Positions 1 through 11,900 of a stretch of 64,000 nucleotides of DNA are shown piece by piece; within the stretch, counting starts at the first letter, position 1; each line of letters opens with the position of its first letter. The notes under the pieces were generated by a model. That model had not been told where the DNA came from and ran no database searches. It saw only the letters and a program-made list of their open reading frames with translations. The DNA is taken from assembly GCF_028769735.1 (NCBI RefSeq), contig NC_088171.1, forward strand, positions 144,419,917 through 144,483,916, written 5' to 3'. The position numbers and the translations under genes were made by a program. Source of the stretch: Zonotrichia leucophrys gambelii (Eukaryota; Chordata; Aves; Passeriformes; Passerellidae).

Positions 1-3000
1 ATTTTCCAACCCTGTTCTCACACCAGCCCCACTGAGATGACTCACCTAAGGACTGGTCTGGAGGAGCTGTGTGGGTAGGAATGGGAAAAATCCTAAAATC
101 CTTCTTATGTCTGAGCTCACTTCTCTTTGTAACAGTTGGATGTCAAAATTCACAGACCATTTCCCTTTGCTGTCAAGGACTGTGCAAGGACAAAATAATA
201 GCATACATAGAGGGGCATTAAAATGTGACTTGGTGAGTGTACTTTGGAGCGGGCTGAGGTTAGATAAAGTGCTGTATTATCCTCCAATAACTTCCATATG
301 CATTGGAGCACAATGACAGTAATGCACTCCCTGTCCTATTTTCTTAATCCTCTTGCTTGGGGAGCTGTGGCGTGGGTGGAAATCAAGATTAAAAGATAAC
401 TGTGCATAGCTAAGCCCTGAAAATATTAATTTTTGTCTTTGAACTGCGCTAGTCATGGTGGAGAGTAAATTAATGCAGGATTAGAAACACTATTTTATAC
501 AAGATGTGATACAGGACCAAACTCAAGAGTCTTATTCCCTGTTAATTAAACCAGACAGTTCATATTGTTCAAAAATACTGATTTAAGGAGCAGAGCTGCA
601 AATTAGAAAATGTTTTGGTCTGGTTATGTTTAATATTAATTAACTGGAAACAAACTAATTTGACAAGTGTTTCACAACATAGAACTTTTAAAAGGACAGT
701 TGAATGTTATGCTTGATCTGTGGGTTATTATATTTTAAAAACAACTGCATTTAAAAAAAAGCACTACATAAATACTCTGGCCTTTAAAAAAAGGCATTAA
801 AAATGTTTTACTGTAAGCTTTTTATAAAAAATGTTTTTACTTAGAATAAATTAATAGTTAAATATTTCTTAACTCCCCACTACATATTTCAACAATCATA
901 ATTGACCACTTCATTTCATTTTAGTTTGCATTCTACAAAAAGTACCCATGCAGTGAAATACAGCTCACCTACCATCAGGATTCTAGAGGGGCCATCCTGT
1001 GCTAAGGTGTGTCTTCAACATTACTCAGCCTTCAGAAGCCAAAATCTCACCTCAGGGATGAAAGGGGAAGCCTAAGTGATTAATTTGAGTATCAGCAATA
1101 AATAAATAAAATAAAAATCATGTGCATCCCACCTTTTAGATTATTGATATCAGCTTTGTTCATGTAGATAATTTTCTACACTATATTTGCTTGCTAAAGA
1201 ACCAAAGTAAGAATGATTCATGTAATGTTAGATTATCTGCAGAATTCAGTGGGTTTGGGTCTCCTTGGGATTATCAATGTAGATGTTTTTGTTGTAAAAA
1301 TCTAAGCTCCTGCTTGTACATCATACTGGAATATCAGCAACTCCCAAGTGTGAAATACATATTAGAAAACATAAATGAGTAATAGAAAAATTAGAATAGA
1401 AAATCAATAATAGAAAACATAAAATTGGAGATAAGGCATTAGCCAAGTAGTTGAGAATAATGCCTTAGTATATTCAATATCTAGGTGAGAAAAGATGAAG
1501 ACAAACATTTTATTCTAATTTGTATCTTACATTTATTTACAGCCAATTTCCCTCTAATTTGATTTTTTTCTACTAAGTGTATCTGTTACTCTCCTTTCCT
1601 TCAACAATGGTACTTAAAGTCATTAATTATTCCCCATTACCTGTGCTTCTCAAGTTGACTTTTCTGCTGTGGAGAAAAGGAATTTTCCTGTACTGAGATC
1701 TTGTTTACTTAAGATTTTAAAAAGGTAATACACTATTTACTTAGTATTTTAAAAAGAAATGGACTGGCCTACTTGGCTCTGGAAGGATCAATCTCTGTGG
1801 ATTGCAAGTCCATGATTAAGAACTAACTCTAGGAACAAAAAAGTGTTTAAGATATGTCAGAGAGAGACAGAGACAGCAGAGAAAGGCAGTGTGTCAGTCT
1901 GCTCCATCTCGCAGGGAGCTGTCAGACAGGACAGGCTGTGGATTCCATGAGGTGCCCAGCTGGCAGCTCAGTGGGATGAAGGGAAGCAGGGGAATATGAA
2001 GGGCTGAGATACCTGAGAGTGCTCACAGAGAAGCAGCTCATGAATTTTTGAAATTTTTCTAGACTGCCATTTCTGTTTGTAAATTAAACATTTTCAGGTT
2101 CAAGTAGTGGGAAGCAAAGATATTTCTGACTGTTGGAAGTCACCACATTATGATCACTTCATGAAGTTCTTGCCCTTTGTTATGGCATGAACTATGCTTA
2201 ATATGACAGATTTCAGATACTCAGAACTGTTCCCTGAGCACAGAGACCCCTGAATCTTTCTGTAGGGAACTTAATGTTTTCATCACAATTCTTTGAGCAA
2301 CCATGTGATGAGATTAGGAAACAGATTCTGTAAAAAATGTAGCAAAGTCTTCATCTGAAGACAAAGCTGGTTTACCACAGAACTTTCCAGATAATTTTGG
2401 TTTTTGCATAGTAAAATGCAACACTACATACAGGTTTTTTTCAAAATGAGCACTAAATTAAACATATTTTTTCTTTTACTACACAGGGCCAGTTACAGAG
2501 ACAATTATTAAATTTCACTAAGTCATGTTAAAGGTTTTTTTTAAAAAAATAAAACCCAACCCTTAGACACAAAGTTTGAGGTATGACTAAAAATTTGATC
2601 CAGCCCTGATCGTTACCTCAGGAGGTGAAATCTTCAAACCTTTCTCACAGTCTTTTGAAGCAGAATCTCTTGATCAAGACAGTCAATGCAGCCTGGGAGC
2701 TGGAAATCTGTGCCTCTTGACAATAGACCAGAAATGGGAAGGTGAAAATCAAGTAGGAGGTTGGGAAGATGAGAAGACCTTCCGGGATACTGCAATAGAA
2801 AAAGGAGCAGGTTTGCCTCATCTCAGTTCAAGCTGAAATTATTCCTCTGTCAATAGGAACAACAGAGTTGTGTTGAGGAACATCAGGAATGGCTGAGGAC
2901 CTAGCATTTCCTTCTCCGTCTGAATTTCTGTTTCCCAGAGGTTTTAAGATGATCTTCCAAGGTTTCCATGATTTCCCCCAGAAAATATTACTATCTTTAT

Positions 3001-6000
3001 TTCATATCTTGAATCAGTGGAAAGTGTCATAGTGAGAGCCTTTAGAATTGGTGACAGATGGGGAGTGTAGGGTTTGTCTATATTTGTGTTTATTAGGGAA
3101 GGTGGAGAGCCCATTACTTACTAAAATACTGTAGATCAGCTTTATAAATTCATGCACATGTGTATGCTCTGATTTCAATACAAGGATTTTTATTAAAATT
3201 TGACCATGGCTATAAGTAAATCTTGAAAATGGTCTATACTCAGACAAAATAAAAACAGATTAGCAAAAAGTAGGATGAATTTGTTCTTATGAGTGAATGT
3301 TAGTCTTGCAAAATTTGAATTTTCCTTGTAAGCTGTGAATTTCTCAAGGGGTTTCTGTTTGGATACTCCAGCATCACCCCTAGGAATGTCAGGATTACCT
3401 GTAGAATGCCAAGATATTTCTGTGGTCAGGCCTTGTCCATAATTCTAGAATAGTTTACTTTCAAGATGAGTGGTTCCATGCAGTCTGGCTGAAGGCTGTG
3501 ATGACTCCTTCATGCATGGGAATTGTTGAAAGGCAGCTGTTTGAGAATAATGAAAATGGCACCAGGGACCCCCCCAGGGATTATCAGTGTAGATGGCTGC
3601 CTGCCACTGCCCTGGCACTCCTGGTATAGGCACTGCTTCAGGGAACTGGTATTAGGACCATGAGCTCAGTGTTTTCTCAGGTTTTCTGTTCTTCTCAGAG
3701 CTCTGAACTGCACAGTGACCACGGGTAGTTCCTAAGAGTTACCAGTACCTGACAAGACCATGCACTGTGTGAAATTTTGACAGAGAGTATGTTTTAATGT
3801 ACATGTTTGATAGGCTGCCCAAGTTAGGACTAAGCTCACAAGACTCTCTATATCACCCACATAGAAGAAAGAATCCACCCAATCATCAGGTGGATCTGGG
3901 GCATGCAAATAAAGCCATATTCTGTATTGCCATCTAAAGGAGCCATTTTTTTAAAGGGAAAAAAAATCTCCTGACCAGGGATTCTTCTTTCTCACCAAAT
4001 TGCCTGAAAGTGACTGGCTTCTACTGGCAATCTGCAATCATGACACCATGATTGAGTCTGCCACCCTCACTCAAAAGAAGTTATTTCGGTGCTTAAATGG
4101 GTCTCTGAGTCACTCAGGATGAGATTCATATCTTCCATGAAAGAACTTATTTGTAAGAGAATCTGTTTTACCAGGGTGGTGACAGCTATTCTGGAGTTTC
4201 TGAAGTGCACAGACACCAAGGTCTCCATTGTGGCACTGCTGTGACTTCGGGCATCTGCCTGCAGACAGTCTATGAACTGAATTCCTGTCAATGAACCATC
4301 TCTATTCCTGGTTTTCCTTTGCCTTGTACTCTTTACATGGAAAAGCAGCAGAAAAGTACTTCCAGCACTGTCTTAAAATTGTCTCTTTTAAAAGGCTGTT
4401 ATTTAGTGGAGGTGGGGTCTAGTCTAGGAAAAGCCACATTTCTTACTAACTTGTAGTATTTCCATAACTAATAAATAAAAGAAAAAATAATAAAGAAAAT
4501 AAATATTAAAAGTGAAACTCATACTTGGATTCCCCATTGCTCAATGCAGTTTGCTCTTACCTGCTGTAGGCAAAAATGTTTTTACAAAAAGTGTCAGACA
4601 ACATATGTGATCTAAAGTTAGGTGTCAAATCAAACCTTGGCATTTAATGTGATGGTCCATATAGTAGGGAAGTACATATGAATGCTGCAGGTGCATGCCA
4701 CTGTTGGGTAACAGCCATGGCTGTGAATAGTGGCTGTTAAAGAGCAATATTATGTTTGTCTCACAGACTTATGGCCATGGATATGCAGCCCAGATTGATA
4801 AAATAATTCAACTCTACTAGCAATTCCGTCAGCCTCAACTTCCTCATATTTTCCAGGAACATTTGACAATGTAAAAGAGATTATAATTCCATTGGTCAGC
4901 CCCCCTTTCAAAACACCAAACATATTTGAGACACTCATTCACCTCCCTTTCAGAGAGTTGCTGACTAAATAAGTGGTCTTTCTTAGAAAATTTCCTGAGG
5001 AAATCCAGGTAGGAGGCTGACTGTGACCTGGAGCCTTTGGAAAAGCACAACAAAGCACTGACCCTAAAATGTTGCTTCCATTGACTTCCACTGGGAGCAG
5101 GGGAATCACAGGGAAAGAGGTGACAACAGACAGTCTGAACAAGAAAAGGTGTTAGTGCTCAAGTGCCAGGAACACTGGAATAGGACACAGGACATGGACT
5201 CAGAAAAGGCCTCTGTGAGACCTGGAGAAGCTGAGCAGCATCAGAAGCAGGAGCACAAAGCCAGAAACAAGAAGAAAATGCACCTTTAAATAAAAGGTGT
5301 GAAGAAGGAGCTTGAGGAAGTGTTTCTTCATAGTGAATCTGCCTCATCACATCTGGCAGGCAAAGGCAATTCAATGATAGAAGCTTTGATTGCAAAATCA
5401 AAATTATGTTGACAGTAACATCAGAATTATACCAAATGCAACAAGTAAACTGGTCGTTCAGTTGAGTTACCCAAGTAGACAGAAGATTCCATCAAATAAC
5501 TAATACCTCATGGCAACAGTCATAAACACAATAGCTTTGAAATGACAAGTGGATAATGCAAGGGATCAGGCCAAAGCAGAGAGTGATTTGCCAATAACAA
5601 AGTGTCCAATGGATATGAATGGTTGGAATAAGGAGCAAAGAAGACTAAAGAAAACAAGTAAATAACATTCAGAGTGAGAGCTGTTTTCTTGACCTGTTAA
5701 TGTAGTTGTGTACTACTATTTCAAATAAAATATGTGCTGAAAGCAATCTAAATTACAGAATAGTTTAAAAGAAGAAAGGTATCAGAAGCAGTGAATTCTT
5801 GTATAGTTCAAAGAACAAAACCAGCTTCAAAAGGAAGGCAGTAAGCCTTCAAAAAGATGAAAAAGACAGACAGTGATATAAAAAATGCACAAAAATGAGA
5901 AGGAAGGAAATAAAGAGTGATCTTTATGACTGGAAGTTTCTTCCAGATCCAGACATAACTCTTGAAAAGGGGAAAGAAGTTCCTGAGAGAAATGTAGGTC

Positions 6001-6237
6001 CACATATGAGATATAACACGTTGAAGTTGAAAAGAAATTCAATGCCAAATTTAAATCCCTTGGGGAAAAATATGAGAAAAAAGGAGAGAAAGGTATTTTA
6101 TTCATTATAATGGATAGAAATACACACACAGAGAATCTTTCAAAGGTGTTCAAATATTTAAGCAGCCGCAATGAAAACTTTTATATTATCTGAGAATGAA
6201 AGCACATTTCTGGAATCACATAACTTTGAGTCTCTGA
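1..6237. other. Unique-looking AT-rich noncoding DNA
   Basis: No gene, RNA or recognisable transposon is visible here. Stops are frequent in all six frames and the longest open stretch (5827-6171, minus strand, 114 codons) is a low-complexity, Phe/Ser-rich reading of AT-rich DNA. A short purine-rich GAGA/CAGA patch sits near 1858-1890 and an AAAT-type run near 1098-1116. Old, strongly diverged repeats could be present but cannot be recognised by eye. Confidence 0.6.
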
Positions 6238-6815
6238 TGTGCTGCTTTTGGCTGGGGTAAAATTTATCTTCTTCATAGTAGTTAGTGTGGGGCTGTGCTG
6301 GAAAGAGTACTGATAAAACAGAGATGTTTCAGTTATTGCCCAGCACGGCTTTACACCCTTTTCTGCTCCCCACCCCATCAGTGAGGAGGCTGGAGGGGTG
6401 CAAGGAGTTGGGAGGGGACACAGCAGGGACAGCTGACCCCAGGTGACCCAAGGGATGTTCCTCACTGACATCAGGCTCTGCAGTAACAGCTGGGGAAGTT
6501 TGGTACCAGGAGCCACTGCTGAAGGGGCTGGCTGGGCTTTGGGTGGTCAGCCATGGCCAACTGGTTTTATTTGCATCACTTGTCTGTCGTGGGATTTATG
6601 TCTTTGTCACCTTCCTTTTCATTACAATTTATTATGAAAAAATATTGTATTAATAGAAAGAAAAAAATATTTCAATTATGAAACTGCTCTTCTCTCAACC
6701 CCTCAAGTTTTATCTCCTTTAGACTTCCATTTCTCTTCCCCTCATCTTGCTGCAGGAGAGGAATGAGTGAGAGATTGTGTGGTGCTTAGTTGCCAGCTGG
6801 GGTTAAACCATGATA
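6238..6815 (+). mobile_element. Solo LTR of a common avian ERV family, copy 1
   Basis: This is an endogenous retrovirus long terminal repeat without internal sequence. It opens with TGTGCTGC and a TTTTGGCTGGGG block, continues through the family landmarks 'gtggggctgtgctgg', 'gggaggggacacagc' and 'cagctgacccca', and closes with 'gtgcttagttgccagctgg' and 'ggttaaaccatgata'. The 5 bases TCTGA flank it on both sides (6233-6237 and 6816-6820), a perfect target duplication that fixes both ends. A 5-bp duplication fits ERVL-type elements. The TATA region and the polyadenylation signal seen in copy 3 are eroded here, so it is probably inactive. Family assignment is from memory. Confidence 0.88.
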
Positions 6816-6820
6816 TCTGA

Positions 6821-8061
6821 CCAGAATAAAATCTGAGATTTTCCATATTAACCCTCTGCATAACAGGCTTTCAAACCTTTCCCATTATCCAATCCCACTC
6901 CTTTACCATTTTTGTTCTCCCTTCACTGAGAAGGCAACTAGTTGAGTGTTTGAGCAGTTTAAGTTCTCCATCCCATAGAAGTCATGTTAGTAAGAACAAG
7001 GATTTTAGGAAAGCAGGGCAACATTTGCAAAGAGTTTTTTAAATAACTGCAATTGTTGTTGCAGTTAAATTTGTATCCAGGAGTCTCTACTGTGTTCTGT
7101 CATTAAACTCTGAGACCAAATTGCTTCCTGCTTCTAGGTCTTGGGTTTCAATTTTAAGTTTCTGAAAATAGCCTAACTACTGCATGTATTTCCCTGCCTT
7201 ATTAATATTTAAAACCACCCTGAGAGTATACTGAGTAGGTTACTACATTTTCCAGCAGCTCTCTGAAAGGCAGGTGGATATGAAAAAATGTCTCAAGGGT
7301 GTTTATGTAAGTAAAAAAAAATCATTACTAATTCCCTGACCAGAAAGAATTGTGATGTCATTATAGTCCTGTTTCATCATCTTTCATTGAAAAGAATTAG
7401 GAATAAATAAAAATTGAGGTATTAAGCAGCAAAGGAATTTTAATTCTCACTGGAACATTTCCATGAGCCAGAGCTGGATTAAAGCATAGATTTTGGCCCA
7501 GAACTATAAACTTGAAGAATAAATCTTAGGCTTGTGACAATATGATATTTACAGCTCCCATTAAAGGAAAAGGAAAGTTCTCATCCTCTGTTTTAGAGGA
7601 AAGCTTGAGAACAGAGACTGGTTGTAAACCAATCAGTGAAGTCTGTTCCGTTTTACAGAGTCCATTTATCCAGGACAGGGAAAAAAGCTGCAAAGGGAGA
7701 TGGATCTTTGCCCCAGAGGCATTTTCATGGCCAGTTAGACCACCACCATTTGGAGAACAGTGCTTTGGGATGGGACAAACACTCCTCCACTGGAATGGGA
7801 ACCTTGGGGAAGCCAAGGAGCAGTGAGATTTCCAGCAATCAGCCCTGTTGTGAGCAGCCATGCCTGTTTTAGTGTCCCTTCCCTTACCTTTTCCAGAAGG
7901 AAAAAACCCAAACCTCATCTGTGGGCACAGGCAGCTTTGATTCAGCAGAATCCTGATGCTGAAACTGCTCAAATCCAGGGCTGCATGTGAGATAGCTTCT
8001 CCTTCTCTGAGCAGGGCATGTGCTGAGAGCTTTTCCCAGGAGTGCATGAGTTGTCTCTGGG
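6821..8061. other. Noncoding DNA between two LTRs
   Basis: No gene is recognised. The longest open frame in the window (7526-8047, minus strand, 173 codons) falls here, but it has no domain, signal peptide or family resemblance that I can see, and frames on the opposite strand are also open. I regard it as chance. The last bases may belong to the older LTR that continues after 8453. Confidence 0.5.
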
Positions 8062-8067
8062 GTGTTG

Positions 8068-8453
8068 TGTTACAGAGCTTGCAAGGGTTTTCAGGGTGAA
8101 GAGAGAGGTGAGAATGTTGACTTCATGTTCAAAAGGTTTGATTTATTATTTTATGATATATGTTACATTATTATTATACTAAAAAGAATAGAAGGAAAGT
8201 TCTCAGAAGCTAGCTAAGCTAAGAATAGAAAAGGAATGAATAACAAAGGGCTGTGTCTCAGCAGAGAGTGAGACCCAGCTCTGCCGTGAGTTGTCAGTAA
8301 ATCTAAGCATTCACCCAAGACCAATCACGGATGCACCTGTTGCATTCCACAGCAGCAGATAATCATCGTTTACATTTTGTTGCTGAGGCCACAGCTTCTC
8401 AGAAGGGGGAAAATCCTAAAGAAAGGATTTTTTCACAGAAGATGTCTGTGACA
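8068..8453 (-). mobile_element. Solo LTR, passerine ERV family X, copy 1 (minus strand)
   Basis: Read on the minus strand, the element starts TGTCACAGACATCTTC and ends TGTAACA, giving the TG...CA ends of a retroviral LTR. The six bases GTGTTG occur directly before (8062-8067) and after (8454-8459), a perfect target duplication. A polyadenylation signal AATAAA in LTR sense is the complement of 8142-8147, near the LTR 3' end. The stretch 'gcattccacagcagcagata' is almost unchanged in the second copy at 17138-17524. No retroviral internal sequence adjoins it, so it is a recombined solo LTR. It sits at or inside an older LTR that resumes at 8454. I recognise the family from songbird genomes but give no repeat name. 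Confidence 0.88.
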
Positions 8454-8995
8454 GTGTTGGAGTTCTGGATGCTGAGAATTTGAGACTTTCTGTGCTGACA
8501 GATTCTGACTTCCAGGAGAGCGCTGCATTTGACCTGAGACGGTGGAGCAGGCTTCCAAAATTGTTTAATAGCACTGGGATTACGGGTGTGTAGTTGATTA
8601 GAAGTGCATGGTATCACAGGGTGGAAAACTTGAGAGTTTGGGGTTTTAGAATATAGAAATAAATATGAAGCAAGATGGAGGTTTTAGGGTGGAGACAGGT
8701 TGTTCTTCTTTACCTTCTTCTTCTTCATGGGTTTGGGTCATATTTTTTACTTGGACAGAAAAGTCGCACTGCAGGCTTCGAGGGATCAGTTACTGGGTTA
8801 AAAGTGAAAATAATCTTGGTGCCATTTCTTAATTGGATAGTTTAGCCCTAAAAGAGATAGTTAGCCATTCTGTGCCTTCCTAATGAAAGACTGCAGAACT
8901 CATGGTAGTGAGACTGTAACATTGATAAGAAATTATAAACACCTGAGTTGGAACATGAACTGTCATCTCAAGTGCCTTCAATCCTGATCTTGACA
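8454..8995 (+). mobile_element. Older LTR, family Y, copy 1
   Basis: This stretch shares long blocks, in order, with 27490-27699 plus 28088-28252: 'gaagcaagatggagg', 'cttcatgggtttgggt', 'gggatcagtta.tgggttaaaa', 'ttcttaattggatagttta', 'cattctgtgccttc'-like, 'gtagtgagactgt', 'aaacacctgagt' and 'tctcaagtgccttcaat'. The closing part with a degenerate AATAAA-like ATAAAC near 8935 is LTR-like in layout. The 5' limit is unclear because a younger solo LTR (8068-8453) sits directly upstream and the family-Y sequence may continue before 8062. The 3' end near 8995 (TTGACA) is a guess. No internal retroviral genes follow. Confidence 0.72.
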
Positions 8996-11900
8996 GAGGT
9001 AGAAAAAGGAAGCCAAAAACCAGCACTGGGGTACAATCAGGACATCAGGAGGCAGCTGGGGTCTGCAGTGCAGGCTTACACAACACATGGGAAAAGCGAT
9101 GCCAAATCAGATTCCAAATATTAATGCACTTTGACCAGAGTGTTTATGGACAGTCATTGCAACTACATCCTTAGGGAACAGTTCTCTAAAAAGTGCCATA
9201 TAAGAGACGCAGAACTATGTAAGGAAAAAGGAATGGAAAGACTATCAGGTCTCATGTCTTTTCACCCTTGTTAAATCCTAAATGTGATGCTTGCATGATG
9301 GAAAATCAGAATCCAGGAGTTAAAAAATGATAAAGTTCTCTTAAAAAAAGAACAAATCAGAAAATAAATTCCACCAACACAATGAAAATATTAATGATGG
9401 CAGCCTATAAAAGTTTTATTTTCAACCACACTGAAATCAATCCTTTGAAAGTCAAATTTTCTTTTCATTGTAGAATGATAAAATTACAAGAATGTTACCA
9501 GGCTACACAGAAGTATAATAAGGACCAGAAATATTGTAATAGAATAAGTCTGTGGTATGCTTAAATGCAGGTAACCAGGACATTTCCAAGAACATTTGCC
9601 AATCCACAAGGCATCACATCAATGTAAAATATTGAATCTATGAGAATGGAAGAAGATATAAATATACCAACAGATTTCAAAGTGTTTAATAGAACAAAGA
9701 AAATGTTTTAGTACAAATGTTTAGGGAACCAAAACCATCTTTTCTAAACCCACAAGGGTGTACAAGAGTAGGAACAGAGCTCATATTTCAAATGACTAGT
9801 AAAAATGGGCAGGCATTTACCTGGCCTCAGAGTGGAAACCTGAAATGAGACTAATACATAATAGCAGCAGAAACCCATAGGAGAACCAGAATGTAAAAAA
9901 AAAATGGATTTAGGAGACAATACAGGAAATACCCTGCATATTTCACTTGCTAAAGCCTAAGTAAAAACTATGCTATAAGAAGAAAGCAAACAGTACTTTT
10001 AAGAAAATAATTTTACATTAATATTAATTACATTTATACAAATAAAAATAGCAAAACCAGCTGTCCTTTGTGCAGCTGACACCAGGAGGAGAGGCAAACC
10101 CAGGCACCAGAAACAGCTCCGTGTTAGAGACATCAGTTATGAATCCAGTAGGAAGAATACCTCAGCTCTGATCAGGGAAAAGAACCATATGGCAATCAAG
10201 AAAAGTTACAATAATATATAGTGTGACAAATTATAAAATTGCTTTGGTAATGCAAAATCAGAGCAGAATACCAAAGAAAAGATGAAGACTAAAATTTCTG
10301 CTGATTCTGTTAACTAAAGCTCATGGATGCATCAGCTTATCAGCACTAAAGCTGAGACAGGCTATTCAGGAAGAAATAGAAAATGACAGAAAATGGAAAA
10401 CTGCTGAGCTCAAACAGTGCATGGTGAAATTTTTCAACAGAGTTGTTAGCTGGTTTGCAGAAAAGCTTTACCTGCCTTTCAGAGTTCCTGTATGTATGAT
10501 GTTCTTCACTTAATGCAATATCTGTTTTCAATAATGGTCCAATGTAAATTAATGGAAGCAAAAAAATCCCTTTTAAAACGGTTAATAATTTTACAGATTG
10601 GATAAACAGAAGTGCATCTACTGCAGGGTAAGGAAGCTGTATATTTGTCTAGACAGAATTAAATAAGACCAGTGCCAAAGCCTCAGACTGAAAAAGTGTC
10701 ACTCAAGGCAAAACTGGGATGTTTGGAACCACAGACAGACACAGGCAACAACTGGTCATTGGAAGCTGTTTCATAAGTAGAGCAATTGCCCCACCATATC
10801 TTGGATAGCACTGGTGTACATATATATAGAGAGAAAAAAAAAATATATGTATAAAAGCAGATTGCATGGAATCAGATTTTGGAAGAGAGCATTTGTGTTC
10901 CAGAGTGGAAGATGACAACACTGGTGCCTGGAACTGGAAACAGCAGAGGCAGCATGTGGCACATAACCTGCACTGTCTTGTCCACTCTCCTAGAACTAGC
11001 AGGGTAGAAAAGCTAAAATTCCATCGGACCAGATTGGTTCTGTCAGCTACTGTAGAATGATATTTGGGGTTGTCACTGCCACCCAAGAGCTGAATCCTTG
11101 CTGTGGACAAGGGCTAGGCAGTGAAGCAGGTAAAAGAAAGGATAAATAATGTTCACACTTTTCATATCATTTTCTTTACAGGCAGCAAATGCTGGCTGAG
11201 TGGTTCAGGTGCTGCCTGAGCAAGGAGGAAATGGGGATATTGTTACTTTCACACAATTTCATGTGTAGCACAGGCCTGGAAAGCAGCAATGCCAGCTGTA
11301 ATCACTTCTGTGTTCATGGGCAAGCGACCCTGCAAGGTGATTGAGTGGGGCTTGGAGATATGCTAAGGTTGTCCTCAGAGCCATGAGGAGCACAAAGACA
11401 GATTTTACTTCCATACAAACCCTAGGTCCTACAGTAGCTTTCATGATTTTCTCCGGGTTTCTTAAAAGCTGTAAAAAGCAGGAAATCAGAAGGAAGATGT
11501 AATATCCAAGCACTGTGCACCCACAGATCACAGAACAATGCAGAAGCAAATATTGTGACTAATTACTTCTTTCACTGCTTTAGTGTTACAAACTCTTACT
11601 ATGGTTTCTGCAAAGTAAGGAATTTGTCTGACAATGTCAGAACAGGCTGAGCAGTGGGGATTTCCCACAAGGCCTGCTATCCCAGGCCATCTTTTGATGA
11701 GGGTAAACAGCAGTTTACTGGCAGAGAGACTGCACGATTTACTCAGCAATGAGAATTCACTCACAGCCCATCACACCTCCCCACAGCCAGACAAATATCA
11801 ACATTGAATTAGCAGTCGAAATAAATAAGACTCTGAAAAAGAAAACTGTGAGCTTCAGAGAAAATCCATGGCAGGCTACACTTGTCTGTAGAAAGAGAAC

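Noticed and set aside
7526..8047. 173-codon minus-strand frame as a gene
   Set aside because: No domain, no start or splice context, and open frames on the opposite strand through the same segment. It is likely chance in a GC-richer patch.
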